The notes under the pieces are model-generated. The model saw only the letters and a list, made by a program, of their open reading frames with translations. It was not told the origin of the DNA and ran no database searches. The position numbers and the translations under genes were made by a program. Positions 1 through 12,639 of a stretch of DNA of 64,000 nt are shown piece after piece. The stretch lies in the NCBI GenBank assembly GCA_002205965.3, contig NADL03000118.1, positions 124,001 to 188,000 of the forward strand, read 5' to 3'. The stretch's first letter is position 1. Every line of letters begins with the position of its first letter. This DNA is from Kappaphycus alvarezii (taxonomy: Eukaryota; Rhodophyta; Florideophyceae; Gigartinales; Solieriaceae).

Positions 1-2870
1 CAATCTTTCTTCAAGATACGCAAAACTACGTTTCTTCTCCATCCAGGGAGTTCAAATTTATGATAAAACGATCGATCTCTCCTTCGCCTCTTACAGAGGC
101 TTTCACACATTTGTACTTCAAGGGATTCCACGGATCTACTCAATTCTGTTTATCCTCCGCATTTTCAGCGTTTTCATTCTATTCTATCCCCTCAAGCTCT
201 TTTGCTACTTCTAAAAAGTTACGAAGTATCCACATTCTAACAAATTTCTGCCCCATATGTCCTCCGTAGTTCTAGTAGTCGGTGGACCAGTTGAACATTA
301 CGGTCAGACCTAGTAGTATGTGTAATGTTTCAAAGATGCCGCTATAGAACTTTCAATAGGTACATGACTTCGATCATTTTCACGGTCTTGGGTGAAATGA
401 AAAATGCAAGGCAATGATGAAGATTTGAATTTGCATGAAGTCAAGGCAGTCATGAAAAATATGCTCCAAAAATTGTGGGAACTGAATTTGAAGTATGGAG
501 GGATCACGAGTCGAAATATTTCTTTTGAAAAAGGAAGACCAAATTTTCAAAATTTCAAATAGAAAGTAGAGTCATACGGTGAGTTTCGATTCATAAATTA
601 AAATTAATGTAGGGTTTATTTAGTTGAAAGAAGAGGTAAGGCGATAAGCTTGAAAAGCAGAGGTCAAAGATGGATCTCAGGATTAAGGGAACAAGTATTT
701 GCGTTAAGAAACAGTTTTGTAATGACCGGTTTAAGGTAAAATAGAAAATTCTAAACTTAGTAACACTGTCGAATTTCGATTCTTTCGTTAACTCATTTGT
801 TGACATATGAGGGATCGCGTGTGTTGGAAAAAACTTTCCTCTCAATCTGGCGTCTTTCCGATGATTTCATTTAGAATCTTTAATTTTTCGGGAATATGCA
901 GAAAAGAAGAGACACTTTATGGGAATATTTGAAAGAATGTAAGTAAAACAATATTCAGAAATATCGCGATGCAACTTCCCGTGTAATAGCGATTGCAGTC
1001 CAAAAAAGGCAGTCTGACAGTCCTGCTTGAGTTAGCAGGTTAAACGTACAGGTATGTTCTTCTTTGCAGTATGAATCTAACTTCATTCACAGAGTTCATC
1101 ATTCTTAGCGTGCTCGTGCGACGACTCTAAATTAGAGAATTTAGAAAGGGGATGACCTATAAGAAAATCCTGAAAACAAAGGTAAATAATGGGTCTGGTC
1201 CCACAAATAGGATCTAAATTGATGGTTAATGTCGTCTGCGTGCAATGATTTGAGAGAAATTATCTCCATAGTAACCTCGGACCAGATGAAGGTACTCAGG
1301 GGCTGGTAGGTGAGATTGAAATTTTGTAAAAATTTCTGTTTGGGTACTTCAAATTCAGTAAAGGCAGAATTTGTAAAATATTTATGAAAATAGGGCTGTT
1401 TGTATTCTCACACGTTTTTATTTTTTGTTCCAATAAAGACGTTAAGGATAGAACCATTGATCAATCTGTGGAACAGCTGGTAAACTCTAAGATAATTATT
1501 ATTCTCCTTCAACTACATTCCGCATTGGTGGCCACTTCCAACGCCATCATCTCGTTAGCTTAGCTACGAACTACTTTTTATTTGCAGTAAATGATCCGTC
1601 ATTCGTTTTGTAGATCCTGATGTTTTGCTAAAATTCAAGTTCTTAGGACTTCCAGCCTTAGCAATAATCGTAATAAGCTATCAGATACTTTTCAATTGGT
1701 ATATCGGCCCCAATTTTTGTTTTTTGGATTCTGTCACTTGATTGAAATGGATGCACCGTTCGCGGTAGGCCTAGGACTCTTGTCCGTAATTTATATCTGA
1801 ACCGACGTTCTGTACCATTGCTCCTTGGCAAAAAAACCCTGTATACCATCCCACTTACCTCCCCCAGCTCAGCAAAAATGCCCAATTGATTTCCCTCCTA
1901 ATAAACCAACCCCTTTCTCCATCGGATACTCAGAGATTTGGAATGCTATGAAATTAGAGAATAAATACAAAAACGAAAAAATTTGACTACCTCACCGTGG
2001 GGTTTTCCAAAAAGATTAAGAAGTGTGCTATGCTCTCTGTTACACACTGCAACCAAAAATATTCCTGGATTTTCAGCCCTTCGAAGAGAGAGAGACAGAG
2101 TAAGAGCAGTTAAAATGCCCGTTACTTTCTCCGGTTTAGCAACTACGGTCTCTCCTTCATGGCAACTACTTTGTGTAACCATCTAAATCCAATTGGCGCT
2201 AAAATATACCACCAAATTGGAGATAACCATATCAAATCCACTCAATAATTTGTTGTATTGTGACGCGTAGCAGGAAAGTATAAAAATCAGGCTTAATTTC
2301 GTAAGGTCAGTGTCAAGCGGGAAAACTACCGTATTTTCTTTACGTGCAGAAACTTCCTACTGCTATATTTCTCTCTTAGCTCCATTTTCCATTTTCTCCC
2401 TCGACTTTATTTTAATTTTACGCTACGACATTTGTATTTCTTTAAATTTCTTTCCTTTTATCGTTTCTCTATTTACTTGTGGCTACTACCTTATCGTTTG
2501 ACGTTTATTTTCTTTAGTCTTGCTTATTTCTACAGGTTGTTTTCAGAATAATTCATCTTTTTAAAGGCTGTTTCCACTCATTCCTATTACAAGGCCAATT
2601 GACGTCTACTTTTTTGATTCAGCGGACCTTCCAATTTGAATCTTTTGACTATATTTGAACCCATCAGATACCATCTCAAATTTACCCAGGAACCTGCAAC
2701 AACGAAAAAATATCCAGCTCACAACTCTCTTGGATGTCATCATGCACGTATAGCCCCGCTCTCTCCGCGCAACGGTCTGCGCTGAGTTTGATTTGCGTAC
2801 ATTGTTCGGTACTGTAGAGTACCGCTGCACTGTATTGTACAGCATTGTACAGTACAGTATTCCGATTCGC
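1..2870. other. Region without a recognisable gene
   Basis: AT-rich DNA with only short open stretches that lack protein-like character on either strand. No element ends, RNA gene or convincing splice pattern was seen. A TGTACAG-rich patch near 2805-2862 contains ATTGTACAG twice. Confidence 0.5.
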
Positions 2871-2873
2871 CCA

Positions 2874-4720
2874 CAGTAGTGATGGCCACGAATGAAAAAA
2901 ACAATTATCGTGCTGGCAATTAATGAGGAACTTTATTTTCTTGCCTTGGCAATTATTACCACACTGAATTAATAGCCAATTATTACCTCGGAGACAAATA
3001 ATAACTTGAAAAAAATATTACCTGGGTGCCCATGCCATGAATCGAACCCAGTCCCAAGTTGCCACTAAACGTCCATGAGTAAAGGACGATAGTCTACCAC
3101 CCAAACGGCGTCCTCGTCCAAGAGAAATACGGGACACAAATCCTAAACAAATGCAAGAAAGGTTTACTTCAGAACAGAAAACATTGAAAAGTGATGATAT
3201 CAGACCAAACAACTTTGCCACTAATTCCGATCAGATTCGGGAGGACCTTTCTTGTTTGTTTAGGTAGTCACAAACTTAAAGAAATATTCTGTCATTCCAT
3301 CTGTCAGTCGAGATCTCTTCTTGGAACGAATCGCTCCAGCAACACTGAAAACGCGTTCAGATGTCGTAGATGAAGCGTGGGTGTTAAATTCAAACGAGCA
3401 ACCTGGGACAAAAATGGGAACGATTTGCAGCTCTGTTTCCAAAACTACATTGGACACATCTTATGGATTCTTTGGCAGTTGCGAGATACATCGCAAACTC
3501 TTGCTCAATTACCTTCATCATCTTGAGACTGATTGTTTTCAAAAAACGACAACATTTGGTCACCTTTATTACTTTCATACTCAGGAGTACCTGACCAGGT
3601 ATATCCATGGAACCTTGATTGGTTGTTCAAGTTCTGTATCGGCAAAATACTGGTTGGCCATGACACTCATTATTTTCAATGTCGTAATATCTGAAACCGT
3701 ATATGCGTCTTCTCCTCCAAGTATTCGCGGTCCGTCATCTGATTAGACTTGGGTGACAGTAGAGTTTGCAACCTGAGCACAATGCTCAGTGATTGGACAA
3801 TCAGCATTATTTTCGGAAGCCTTTCCAGAATCCAATTCGAAAGATCGGATGCCAATTCATGAACCTTAGTCCCCCTTCCTGGTTGGTCAAGGACATTTTC
3901 AGTTTCTTCAGGATTCCGGCAGTGCAAATGTCCTTCAAATGAATGGTTTACCCTGACTGTTTTCCCAGAATGGAACTATATTGATCAATTTCTTTCAAGA
4001 TTCCTAGAATTGTTTCCAAGATCAATCTTTCACGAGGAGTCGGTCTGTCGCCAGGTCTATCACCAGCCCAAGTAACTCTGTCAGCAAAAAGTTTGTCAGT
4101 TGCTGAAGCAAGAGAAGGCTTGACAACCGTAAACTTCGTATCATTGCAGCTGTTGATCCCCAACGACTCATGGCATCCAAAAGAGGTCGGAGAATCTTCT
4201 CATTATCAGCCTTCAATTCGCGAATTGGGTAAGTTCCAGCAACAGAAGACTTCTTGAAGAACTTCATTGTCTGCCTGACATTGCTCAGACCAAAAATGAA
4301 ATCTGAAACGTCCATCAACTCCTGACTGACAACTGATAGGAATGAGCCTCAGGAAATTCGACACTCTGAAGATCGAAAAACTGAGGATCTAGAACGTGTT
4401 TCAATCCTCCGGATTTCCTGAAAGGGAACTTGTGAATCAGTTGGAAGAAGAACGTCCGCCGGTAGTGAAGAGAGATCTTCTCCTTTATCAAGGACTAAGT
4501 TCTCTTCAAACTCAATTTCGGCTGCTTCTTCGGGACTCAGATGAAATGAAAGTTGTATCTCTTAACATGCTCAAATTGTTAGAAAACTTTTTGGCTTCTG
4601 TACTGACGTTAGTGGATAAAGTCGCTCTCTCTTCTTCAAACATGATGTCAGCGCGATCTTCATTTCCCAAAAACGAAGGCGCAGTCAGGTCCGATCAGCA
4701 TTTCAATAAAAATTAAGTTG
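2874..4720 (-). pseudogene. Decayed hAT-superfamily DNA transposase
   Basis: hAT transposases cut and paste DNA using an RNase H-like core and dimerise through a C-terminal hATC domain. The minus strand at 3457-3260 encodes a typical hATC block with the core SSTTSERVFSVAG followed by an arginine/lysine-rich stretch. Upstream at 4318-4022 is a piece containing LLDAMSRWGSTAAMI, which fits the hAT 'tRWnSt' core. Between them are frame-broken pieces at 4163-3948 and 3927-3676, and an acidic N-terminal stretch lies at about 4545-4400. The reading frame changes several times, so no full protein can be made. A possible terminal repeat, CAGTAGTGATGGCCACG, lies at about 2875-2891, past the 3' end of the gene; its partner was not found. 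GGCAATTA-type words recur between 2915 and 2985. The superfamily call is firm; the ends are not. Confidence 0.75.
3031..3113 (-). repeat. tRNA-like / SINE-like sequence
   Basis: On the minus strand a B-box match (GGTTCGATTCA) lies about 45 nt after an A-box-like GGGTGGTAGAC. Between them CGTCC and GGACG form a five-pair stem resembling an anticodon arm, but with a nine-base loop. The body is followed about 14 nt downstream by a run of seven T, a usual RNA polymerase III stop. The acceptor stem does not close, so this is more likely a tRNA-derived SINE or relic than a working tRNA. It lies between the end of the hAT coding region and the possible hAT terminus. Confidence 0.4.
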
Positions 4721-4979
4721 CATTGTTCGCGATTGTTAAGAAATAAGTAATTTTTTTGCGTGAAATTATTAAGTGCAGTCATTGCTGCTCTAATACAACG
4801 GTTACAGTTGATTGATATAAATTATTTAGTGCGGCATTTACGAAGGAAGTTGATTTGAAATTGTTGGGCCCCATTGTGCGCGATCGCCGCATTTGATTGT
4901 TAAGGACACATACGTTTTCAATGCTCTCAGATCTGGAACTTACTCTGCTTTTTGTGCTCTGTTTCATCAAGACAAGTGA

Positions 4980-7320
4980 TGGTTATTCAATACTTTCATT
5001 CCATCATCATTTCGATAAATTGCACATCGGGATCTCTTGCTTCATATCCTAAAGATAAGGTTGGGTGTGCTCTTCACAAACCTCTGCATGAGACCGAGAT
5101 CATGTATCAACTGTAGTTGATAAGTTATATTGTCTGAGACTACAGTTCTAGAAAATAATGCAGTCGTTTGATTTCGATGGATCTGACTACTTCGACTTGG
5201 TGCTTGTATACATTTATTGTAACTACCTACTTTCAGGAAGCGGTTAGCAGATCTGCTTTGCTGGGTCACGTACATCTACGGGAAAACTACCTTCATCGAT
5301 CACTGCGGTAATTCATCTTCTCTATTGCCTAACCCAAGCTTTCCCGAATACGCTAGTCCTTTGGAAATACAAGGGACATATAACGGAAGTCGTCCTGATC
5401 AGCATGATACTTACCAACTAGAACCCTATGCTATACCTGCATTCACTTCACGCTGATTACTCTACATGATGTCTGTTGCCACTATCATGACTTTCATTTG
5501 ACGTTTGATGTAACGCCGTTTGATGTAACGCTTTGTCAGACGTTTAATAGTCACATGATGCATTTCGTCAAACCCGTTTCACGACGTGATCGTTTCGAAG
5601 TTACAAAAAAACTCAGATCTGTTAGACGACCGTCCGGGTTAGTTTTATGAATTTATTTTGGATTCAATATGCGCGCAGTTCGACACTGCTCACCACAATT
5701 GCTGAAAGTATTGTTAGATCAGATCTTCACTTCAAAGAGTGCTCGGGTCAAACGGGTACTTCTTGCCTCGCGAATACAATAATTCTGCTCGGCAAATCTT
5801 ACCGAACAGAGCTCACATAAATGTAATTGTCCATATCTATCCAAACAGAGGTCTATCTTTAAGCCATGGGCTCTGTTCCGCACCATGTCCCAGCCGAGTG
5901 TGTCAGTGAAGAGTCAAAAGCTTTAAATTTAGTGGTTAGATTTAAATCGAGAGAGCAACGAAATACGCCGAGTGAGAGTGGGGCTTGCTGTTCAAAGAGG
6001 TTTCTTATTCCCGCTAATCGGTCGCTGAAGAGAAAGGTGCCCTCTAATAGAAGCTGAAGTCAGAATGGAGTATTCGTTTTGCGCAATTCTCGAGTATGAT
6101 ATTACCAGAGCTGAACTTACTCTCTGTGAAACAGCTCCTATTACCTTGTTCGTAAGGTAGTAATAAAATTGTAATGAAGACTGCATTACGTCATCATCGC
6201 GATTGCAAATTGCGCATTGGACTTCGCTTAATACCGGAACTGGGCTTACCGTTAGAAAACCGTGTTGAGAGAGGTACTGCAGAGCTTAGTGCTGTTCTTT
6301 GGATAGACTTTCACATATCCTTGCTTGGCAGTCTCTGGCCGTAATGGGGGGATAACACAACGAGGGTTTTAAAACTTTCAGTAATTTGGATTTATTGCAC
6401 TTTTCCCGAAAAATCCGCGCAGATCCTCAAACGATTTCATAACTGTCAGTTACAGGAGTGTTTTTTTGAGTTTAAATCAAAGATATCTGCCAATGAAAAT
6501 TCTTGACTGCCTTTCATAGGCCACTTAATATGTGACAAGACAGCTCGATTTTGGCTCATTCTACACGTAGTCAAACGAGGGTCGCAGCACAATTAAGAAA
6601 TGATTGACTGGTCGTGCCAAGATGCACATGTGATGAATTTTTTCGACTGAGACTTGTTTGTCCCAGGACATATCAGACCTGAGATACCATATTTGAGATG
6701 GGCACTTGTCACTTTTTGACACGGTTCCGAGAATAGCGCTGCTCCACGGACCAAACAAATGGAAAATTTGGAGAATTTGGCGGCGATATCGCCTACAGTA
6801 ATATTTGTAGTCATACTTCGATCAAATCTGTTTCGTGATAAAGCAATTTGTGGCGTGGTGGTCGTTTTCAACCGCAAGTGTAATGGTAATGATTGCTACT
6901 TTCTCAGTTTGTCTACGGCTATCCGCTTTCTTTCTTTAAATTTTTCATCGGCCGAATACCAGGTCAGCGGTTTCCGTTGTAGCCTCATCCTTGGAAACCA
7001 AATCTGGTTGTTGGAGGCTATCGCCTGTCTTCAACTGCAGCAGAGATAATGTAGTATAGTCTTATTTCATGCATATTTTATTTGCAGACTAGTGTAAAAA
7101 TCGCCGCAGGTGCCGGCTAACTTCGTCACTAATAATCAGAATTGACTCATGCTATTTACTTTCGAATGTATGTCACAACGTAGCTAATACTAAAAATCAT
7201 ATCAAATCGCGGCACCTAGTTATGAATGATATCGAAGTAGTGTCTCTCTCACACCGGCGCGGGAGTAGACGGTTGATATTCCTCCATAATCGCCGATTAC
7301 TCATTTGAAACGGAGAGATG
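4980..7320. other. Region without a recognisable gene
   Basis: Only short open stretches are present, none recognisable. The stretch contains a 15-bp tandem duplication (5502-5531) and several AGATCT palindromes. Confidence 0.45.
5502..5531. repeat. 15-bp perfect tandem duplication
   Basis: The unit CGTTTGATGTAACGC occurs twice head to tail (5502-5516 and 5517-5531). It lies outside any recognised gene. Confidence 0.85.
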
Positions 7321-7376
7321 ATTGGTGTCAGACCTGACAAAGGGTCATTCTTCCCAACTTCTCGGCTCGGAGTCGA

Positions 7377-7735
7377 CTAACGACCGCCAAGTTGTCTACC
7401 ATCATTTTTTCGAGAACCAGTGTTACGTCTTGCATGGCCAAGGCTTGACCCTGCTCCGCGTGAGTTGGGATTCCCCTTCCTGCCAAGGGCATCGGCAATC
7501 GCCCGTTGACCAACAGAGCTGTAGGGATTCCAAGAAAGTTCTGAAGACAGAAGGGGCGGTCTCACATTTATCAGGAAATTTTGTAGACGATCATAACCAG
7601 GGAAGTTGTCGGTGTTCCATCCTTCAAGCTGCAACCTGTCGTAAGGATCCATGCGGCGCCATTTCCTACTGTAGTCTCTGAAGTAGTCACCTCTGATGTA
7701 GTCGAGATCATTCCGTTCGTTCTCTGATGCGTGTA
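7377..7735 (-). CDS. Hypothetical charged protein fragment
   Basis: An open stretch on the minus strand runs from about 7735 to 7377. An ATG at 7652 would give 91 residues, but protein-like sequence continues upstream of it (about 28 residues rich in Arg, Asp, Glu and Tyr), so the true start is probably further up or lost. Visible pieces include RRMDPYDRLQLEGWN and RLQNFLINVRPPLL, then a Gly/Arg/Asn-rich tail. There is no signal peptide, membrane segment or known motif. It may be the start of a host gene or part of an unidentified element. The plus strand over the same stretch is also open (7322-7681) but reads less like protein. Confidence 0.3.
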
Positions 7736-7739
7736 GGTC

Positions 7740-9420
7740 TCGAAGAGCTGTCCATTAAATTAACTAAAGGGACTTGGTCCTCAGGCTGATCAGGTCCTTG
7801 AGCTCGTACTTGCTGCGACGACGTTTGAACGTAAGAGAATGCCAAAGTTTTGGAAGAAAAGGTAGGAACGCAGTATGTGCAGAATGTATATAACCAGAGC
7901 TTGGTGGAAAGAAGACGGGATCAGAGAGCTAGGAAAGGGAAGGGGATTAGTTGTAGAAGGAATAGGGAACCAGAGGTAGAAGGAAAGAGAAACGGGTGAT
8001 ATAGAGATGTCATTTGGAAGGCCAGATCTTCGCACGTAGTTGGATCAAATAGCCTCATTGTAAAGAAGAGAGGTAAAGGAAGTCGCAGACAGGAAAGCAG
8101 ATAAGGGGGTGGAGTAAGTGTGGACATACCGTAGGCACCAAGAATTGAGCTTCAAAATGAGGCGCACAGAGCTGACATTAACAGCAATGACGCAGTTATC
8201 GCTTGATACCTGAACTGAAGGTGGCGGATGAACACAGTTCTTTAAACCGATCAAAGAACCAATTCAAATGATATAAATCTGATTCTAACACGATATCTCA
8301 AAACTTTTATTCCAGATGAGCAAAGGAGATCGCTGTTAAGGGCGCGAAGGGGTGAGTTGGCCTGTCGCGCGCGATGAGGGTTCGATAGGGGTGGAGAGCC
8401 GGTAAGGGATAGAGGCGGATGGAAAGGAGCAAAGATTGATGGAGAAGGACGGGATGCTTTTTGGTCGCTAGGGCACCGTACCTCTTAGATACTAGATAGT
8501 TGCCCCTCATAGATAAAAATATTCTAAAATACCCTACGGTACATTGCACCACTTCTGATCCTCAGAAACGTCTACAAACCACGCATATGGCTGGGTGGTA
8601 GGGGATGACACAGTACGGCACGAGTGCGTCCGATCAAAGTAATTGTAACTTCACTTCTTCCCCCCTTTACCACCCCCGCCTACAACCACGAACCACACAA
8701 CTCGCGCACCATTTCAGCCACCACCAGCCATCCCTTTGGTACTGTATTGCTAATACAGCACAACCCTCCCCGCTGCAGCAATCAACAATGGGTACCGAGG
8801 CGTGAGCGCAGTTAAAAATTTTATAACAGTGTTTCAATAAACGCTCCTACGGAAGAATAATCGTAATAAATTTTGAGGAGGTATTGTAGCCGATTGTATG
8901 CTGCAGGCCTGAAGCGAACGGTGTGTAGTCCAGTCGAATCATAAGGTAAGTGAAACGTGCAGTGTCTCTGCTGCTCGTGCAAATGCAAGATTCTTGCTTC
9001 GGACATTCAGAGCTTAAACAGAACTGTATATTATTTTCCTCAAGGATTCATACCTATTTCCGCCAATACCTATTTCCGCCAACTGATCTGGTGATCAGAT
9101 CTGAGTATTGCATTGTACTGTATCCATTGAAGACAACTCAAGTGTAATAGGCCACAGTCATCAGATCTGGCGATAGCTAATGGAATCATAAAGGAACTTC
9201 TCGGCAGTGAACTACTACTTGAACAAACTTAATTCAGCTAGTCATTTTGGCCCTTCCTTGAACAGGAACGTATTCGCGGAGATGCCGCGTCACAGTCGAA
9301 AGACCAACGTGTAGACGGATCGACATAGCTGCAAGCCTGCAGTCACTGCGTGAATCAAATAATCTCATGGCAGATCCCCTGAGAAGATCTTTCCGCTGGA
9401 CAAAACGTCAGAGCTGAAGA
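7740..9420. other. Purine-biased region without a recognisable gene
   Basis: 7840-8120 and 8310-8460 are strongly purine-rich on the plus strand, which keeps pyrimidine-rich low-complexity frames open on the minus strand. These look compositional. A 16-bp tandem duplication lies at 9051-9082. Confidence 0.45.
9051..9082. repeat. 16-bp perfect tandem duplication
   Basis: TACCTATTTCCGCCAA occurs twice in a row (9051-9066, 9067-9082). Just downstream, GATCTGGTGATCAGATCTG carries a small imperfect inverted repeat. Confidence 0.8.
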
Positions 9421-9421
9421 A

Positions 9422-9655
9422 ATGGAAATGGACCCAAAGACCCCCGAGGACCGCAATGAAGGTCCAGATCTGGAATTAAACACGATCCACCGGTCCCCAA
9501 TATGTGGATTTCATATGAAGACGATAAATGTCTTTTATGAAACTGAAAGCCCTGAAAAAAAGTCCACCATGGTTTGCAGGACTGCGCTAATGGACGCGGA
9601 TCAGGATCATGCCCTTTTGAATAGCAGTAACATTGCAGAAGAAGTTATTTTTACA
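9422..9655 (+). CDS. Hypothetical acidic ORF
   Basis: An ATG-started stretch of 78 codons, rich in Asp, Glu and Pro at its start (MEMDPKTPEDRNEG). More Glu/Gly-rich sequence continues downstream in another frame, which suggests a decayed longer gene. No domain is recognised. It sits in the AGATCT-rich stretch and may belong with the open stretches at 11544-12637, all on the plus strand. Confidence 0.25.
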
Positions 9656-9839
9656 TAAAAATGCTCAGGAGCGCTCAGACTTTGCGAACCATTTGCATGG
9701 GGAAGGGGAAGGCGAACCAGACTCACGACAAATGATGTAGAATCTCCGGAAGAACCCGCGGATGGGTGTGAGTACATGGAATTGCTTCCAGAAGAAGACG
9801 ATGTAGATCGACATTCATAACTCAATCTTATCACATCAA

Positions 9840-11540
9840 ATAACTCTTTGAAGTAAAATGCGTTAAGTCATCATCAAACTCGTTTGCATGATGCGAAGGG
9901 TATGAATATCATCCTCAGAAGGGGGACAGGGAATTTTCTTTAGCGGCAATGTTTATGCTGCCTGAGTCAGTTAGGTTTCCAAGGAAGCAGTATGACGTAG
10001 TCAGATGTTTACCGCTCCGTAGTCGGGATGATGGTAGGAATAAGGCCTATTTCCCTCATTAGGGCACAGTGAAATCTCCATACTGGCTGCAACACAAGCA
10101 CTGGAACTTGTGACTAAAACAACGAGTTCTGACAGGTTCGACTCAGGGACAAAAAATACCCTGACCATGACATACAAACCTATATATGCAGTTCTTTATG
10201 AGGCATTTTTGGCGTTAACAAATTGCTTTTCGCACAAGACCTATTATTGGTACATTAACTAATAAATGATTACCTTTAAGCATTGGTTCCTAAGGTACTT
10301 TTCACGATGATATCCTCAAAAGAGGTGTTTTCGGGGCATAAGCCTTCTAATCTCGTGCCTTTAAAAATCTGTACAAACAGGATAGCAGTTTTTAGCGCGA
10401 GATTTTTTGGAGGGATGTCCTTCCCCCATCATTGAGTACTACCCCAAATTATACTAAATCACTCTTGACGCCATACTGTGGCAAAATGACGTGGAGTAAC
10501 AGAGCATATTATGTTTAGCCATTCTGTGAATGGGGTTCACAAAAAATGCTTTGTCAGACCTGAACGCCAATGGTGTAGCATGCACGATACATTTCTCTTC
10601 CATACATTAAATTTATGCTTCCCGAAATATGTCATGGATCTATCGTATATGAGGCGTTGCTCTCGTTTTTGATACTGATGTCCAAATCAAGATCGTCATC
10701 TCTTATTTTTTTTTGAGAGGTAATGCATCTAGCAGATGCACGTTGCCGAGATCATCTCCAACTGCTACGTACGACTATATCACCAGAACCTTCACAACAC
10801 TCGCAATACCCATGACAGGGAGACGTTGAAAGGAATTATCGTGCCACCAAGTTGCAGATTGTTTTCACTCAAGTGATGCTGATCTTATTCAACACGATGG
10901 GACATCCTAGCGAAATGGTAGCCTCAAACTAAGAGCAGATCTGAGTGCTGAAACCGACCCGGGAAATGGCCTGGCGGATACGCTGCCTTTTCTTCAGGAT
11001 TATGTAGTAGAGAAAACGTGTCAGTTCCGGAGTTGAGTATGGAGAACGTGGTGATAACGAGATGAGATATGTGTAGAGAGGAGAACTCTAACGATGTAAG
11101 GATCAGAAGACCGCGCTCTTGAAGGGTTCGTGACGCTGTGGCAGTGCGTTCGCAGATCATTCAGATACTTTGGATTCTGGATAATTTGCCTAGTAACCCG
11201 GAGGGCTGGTGCGATGCAGATATTTTCTTCGTGGAACCCCTAGATGGCAAAGCGGATATGGGTAGGGGTATAATAAGGTACCGTTAGGATGACTGTTCCC
11301 CGGAACAGGTTGATTTAGTTATATTGATGATGGGCTATCTACTTAGATATGCGCAATCAGAGGAATCGGATGCTGATGCCGGTGACTAACAAGCAAATAC
11401 AACGATCCGTTGGCAACATCCAACACAATCTGATCAGCACGTTTTGAATACCAAAGATGAAACGGAATGGACTTGTCCAAACGATGACGAGGATGTGAGG
11501 AGTTGTAAGCGGCGTCGAGAGGGTTTCTAGTGAGAGCAGC
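9840..11540. other. Region without a recognisable gene
   Basis: Only short open stretches, the longest being 78 codons on the minus strand (11160-10924). Nothing could be assigned. Confidence 0.4.
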
Positions 11541-11543
11541 TTT

Positions 11544-11822
11544 ATGAAGACTGATACTGCATCAGTACGTGGACGGTATGAAGTTCTGCAAATGAAACTT
11601 GATAATGTGCTTGGGATATTGGAATGTCATGATTCGAAGCTATCTGTCTTAGATTCTCTGGTGACGAAAGTTCCCAGTAGAATGGTCACCAGACATCCCA
11701 GAAGGCTTCAGAAAAACCTGGAGAGGGGACTAAAATCATGTCTGAAACTTCCTACGCAAGGACGGAGAAAGACTGTATGGAAAGCAGAGACCGGGTCAAA
11801 CGATACCGTCACCGCTAAATAG
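11544..11822 (+). CDS. Hypothetical coiled-coil-like ORF
   Basis: ATG-started, 92 codons. Residues 10-45 have the hydrophobic spacing of a short coiled coil (YEVLQMKLDNVLGILECHD, then further Leu/Val positions), followed by an Arg/Lys-rich C-terminal half. The 229-codon open stretch at 11948-12637 follows on the same strand after about 125 bp. A coiled coil followed by a second conserved stretch could be one decayed gene. No family is recognised. Confidence 0.3.
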   Translation: MKTDTASVRGRYEVLQMKLDNVLGILECHDSKLSVLDSLVTKVPSRMVTRHPRRLQKNLERGLKSCLKLPTQGRRKTVWKAETGSNDTVTAK

Positions 11823-11947
11823 TACGATAGAATTACCCGTTCCGTGTTGAAGATCAGATCTTAACTATATTGAAAGACTTGAACAGTTCGCAAGGAGTAT
11901 AAGAAACAGCTCCGTGTTGAACGAACGTGTGAAGTTCTTTCCAGACT

Positions 11948-12637
11948 TTGAGGAAACGCCCTTATGTCTCAAGCACCGAGTTTAGAGTTGTGTTTCTAGG
12001 TCTGGCTGAAGTATTTGAATTCCTCCGGATGCCTGGAGAGGATAGCATGGAGGAGACGCTGAAGATTGCGAAACCAATCTCACGGTATGTAATGAGGATG
12101 ATAGGATCATATAACTACATAATTTCGAATAAGGAAATGGCCGCAGTCATAACACCCGGACGCAGTTCTCTATTTTTGAGAGGGTGTGGAAGTCCATCTA
12201 GGAATAGATTGATGGCACCTCACGCAAAGATTTTCAAAAAGATCTGGGATATCAGATGGTGCTGGTTCTTTTTTGCAAGCATCTGCATTCCGAGGAAAGT
12301 AACAGTTCTGGCAAGGCGGAAATGGAGATGGAACCTTACCGATGGGAAATTTGGAGATCCACTTCGTCAGATAAAATCTCACACCTGTTTGGGAGGGGAT
12401 CCATGTGACGTGAAAGACAATGAATATCATCCACCTATTCCGTTGAGTCGGAGAAGATCTTCAGAACTCAGATCAGAAGTGTGGGCAGGTCCAGACAATC
12501 CTTCAGACCTAACCCATGGGACTCTGGAGCTTTGCATCCCGTACATAGCAGTTGTAGGGGATATCCTCTGTATGGAGATCTCAGAGTTTAAGACAGTGGA
12601 GATGATAAAACAAGTGATCGATTTAAGAATTATCTAA
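11948..12637 (+). CDS. Hypothetical 229-codon ORF
   Basis: One of the longest unbroken frames here. The first Met codon of this frame is TTG, so the true start is elsewhere or the frame continues from the coiled-coil ORF upstream. The early part (VFLGLAEVFEFLRMPGEDS) and end (CMEISEFKTVEMIKQVIDL) read like protein; the middle is rich in Arg and Trp. No catalytic motif or zinc-binding pattern is visible. It could be part of an unrecognised element in this AGATCT-rich stretch. Confidence 0.35.
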   Translation: MRKRPYVSSTEFRVVFLGLAEVFEFLRMPGEDSMEETLKIAKPISRYVMRMIGSYNYIISNKEMAAVITPGRSSLFLRGCGSPSRNRLMAPHAKIFKKIWDIRWCWFFFASICIPRKVTVLARRKWRWNLTDGKFGDPLRQIKSHTCLGGDPCDVKDNEYHPPIPLSRRRSSELRSEVWAGPDNPSDLTHGTLELCIPYIAVVGDILCMEISEFKTVEMIKQVIDLRII

Positions 12638-12639
12638 GG

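Noticed and set aside
7790-8552. Several minus-strand open frames
   Set aside because: They follow purine/pyrimidine strand bias and are full of Ser, Leu, Phe and Pro with no motif.
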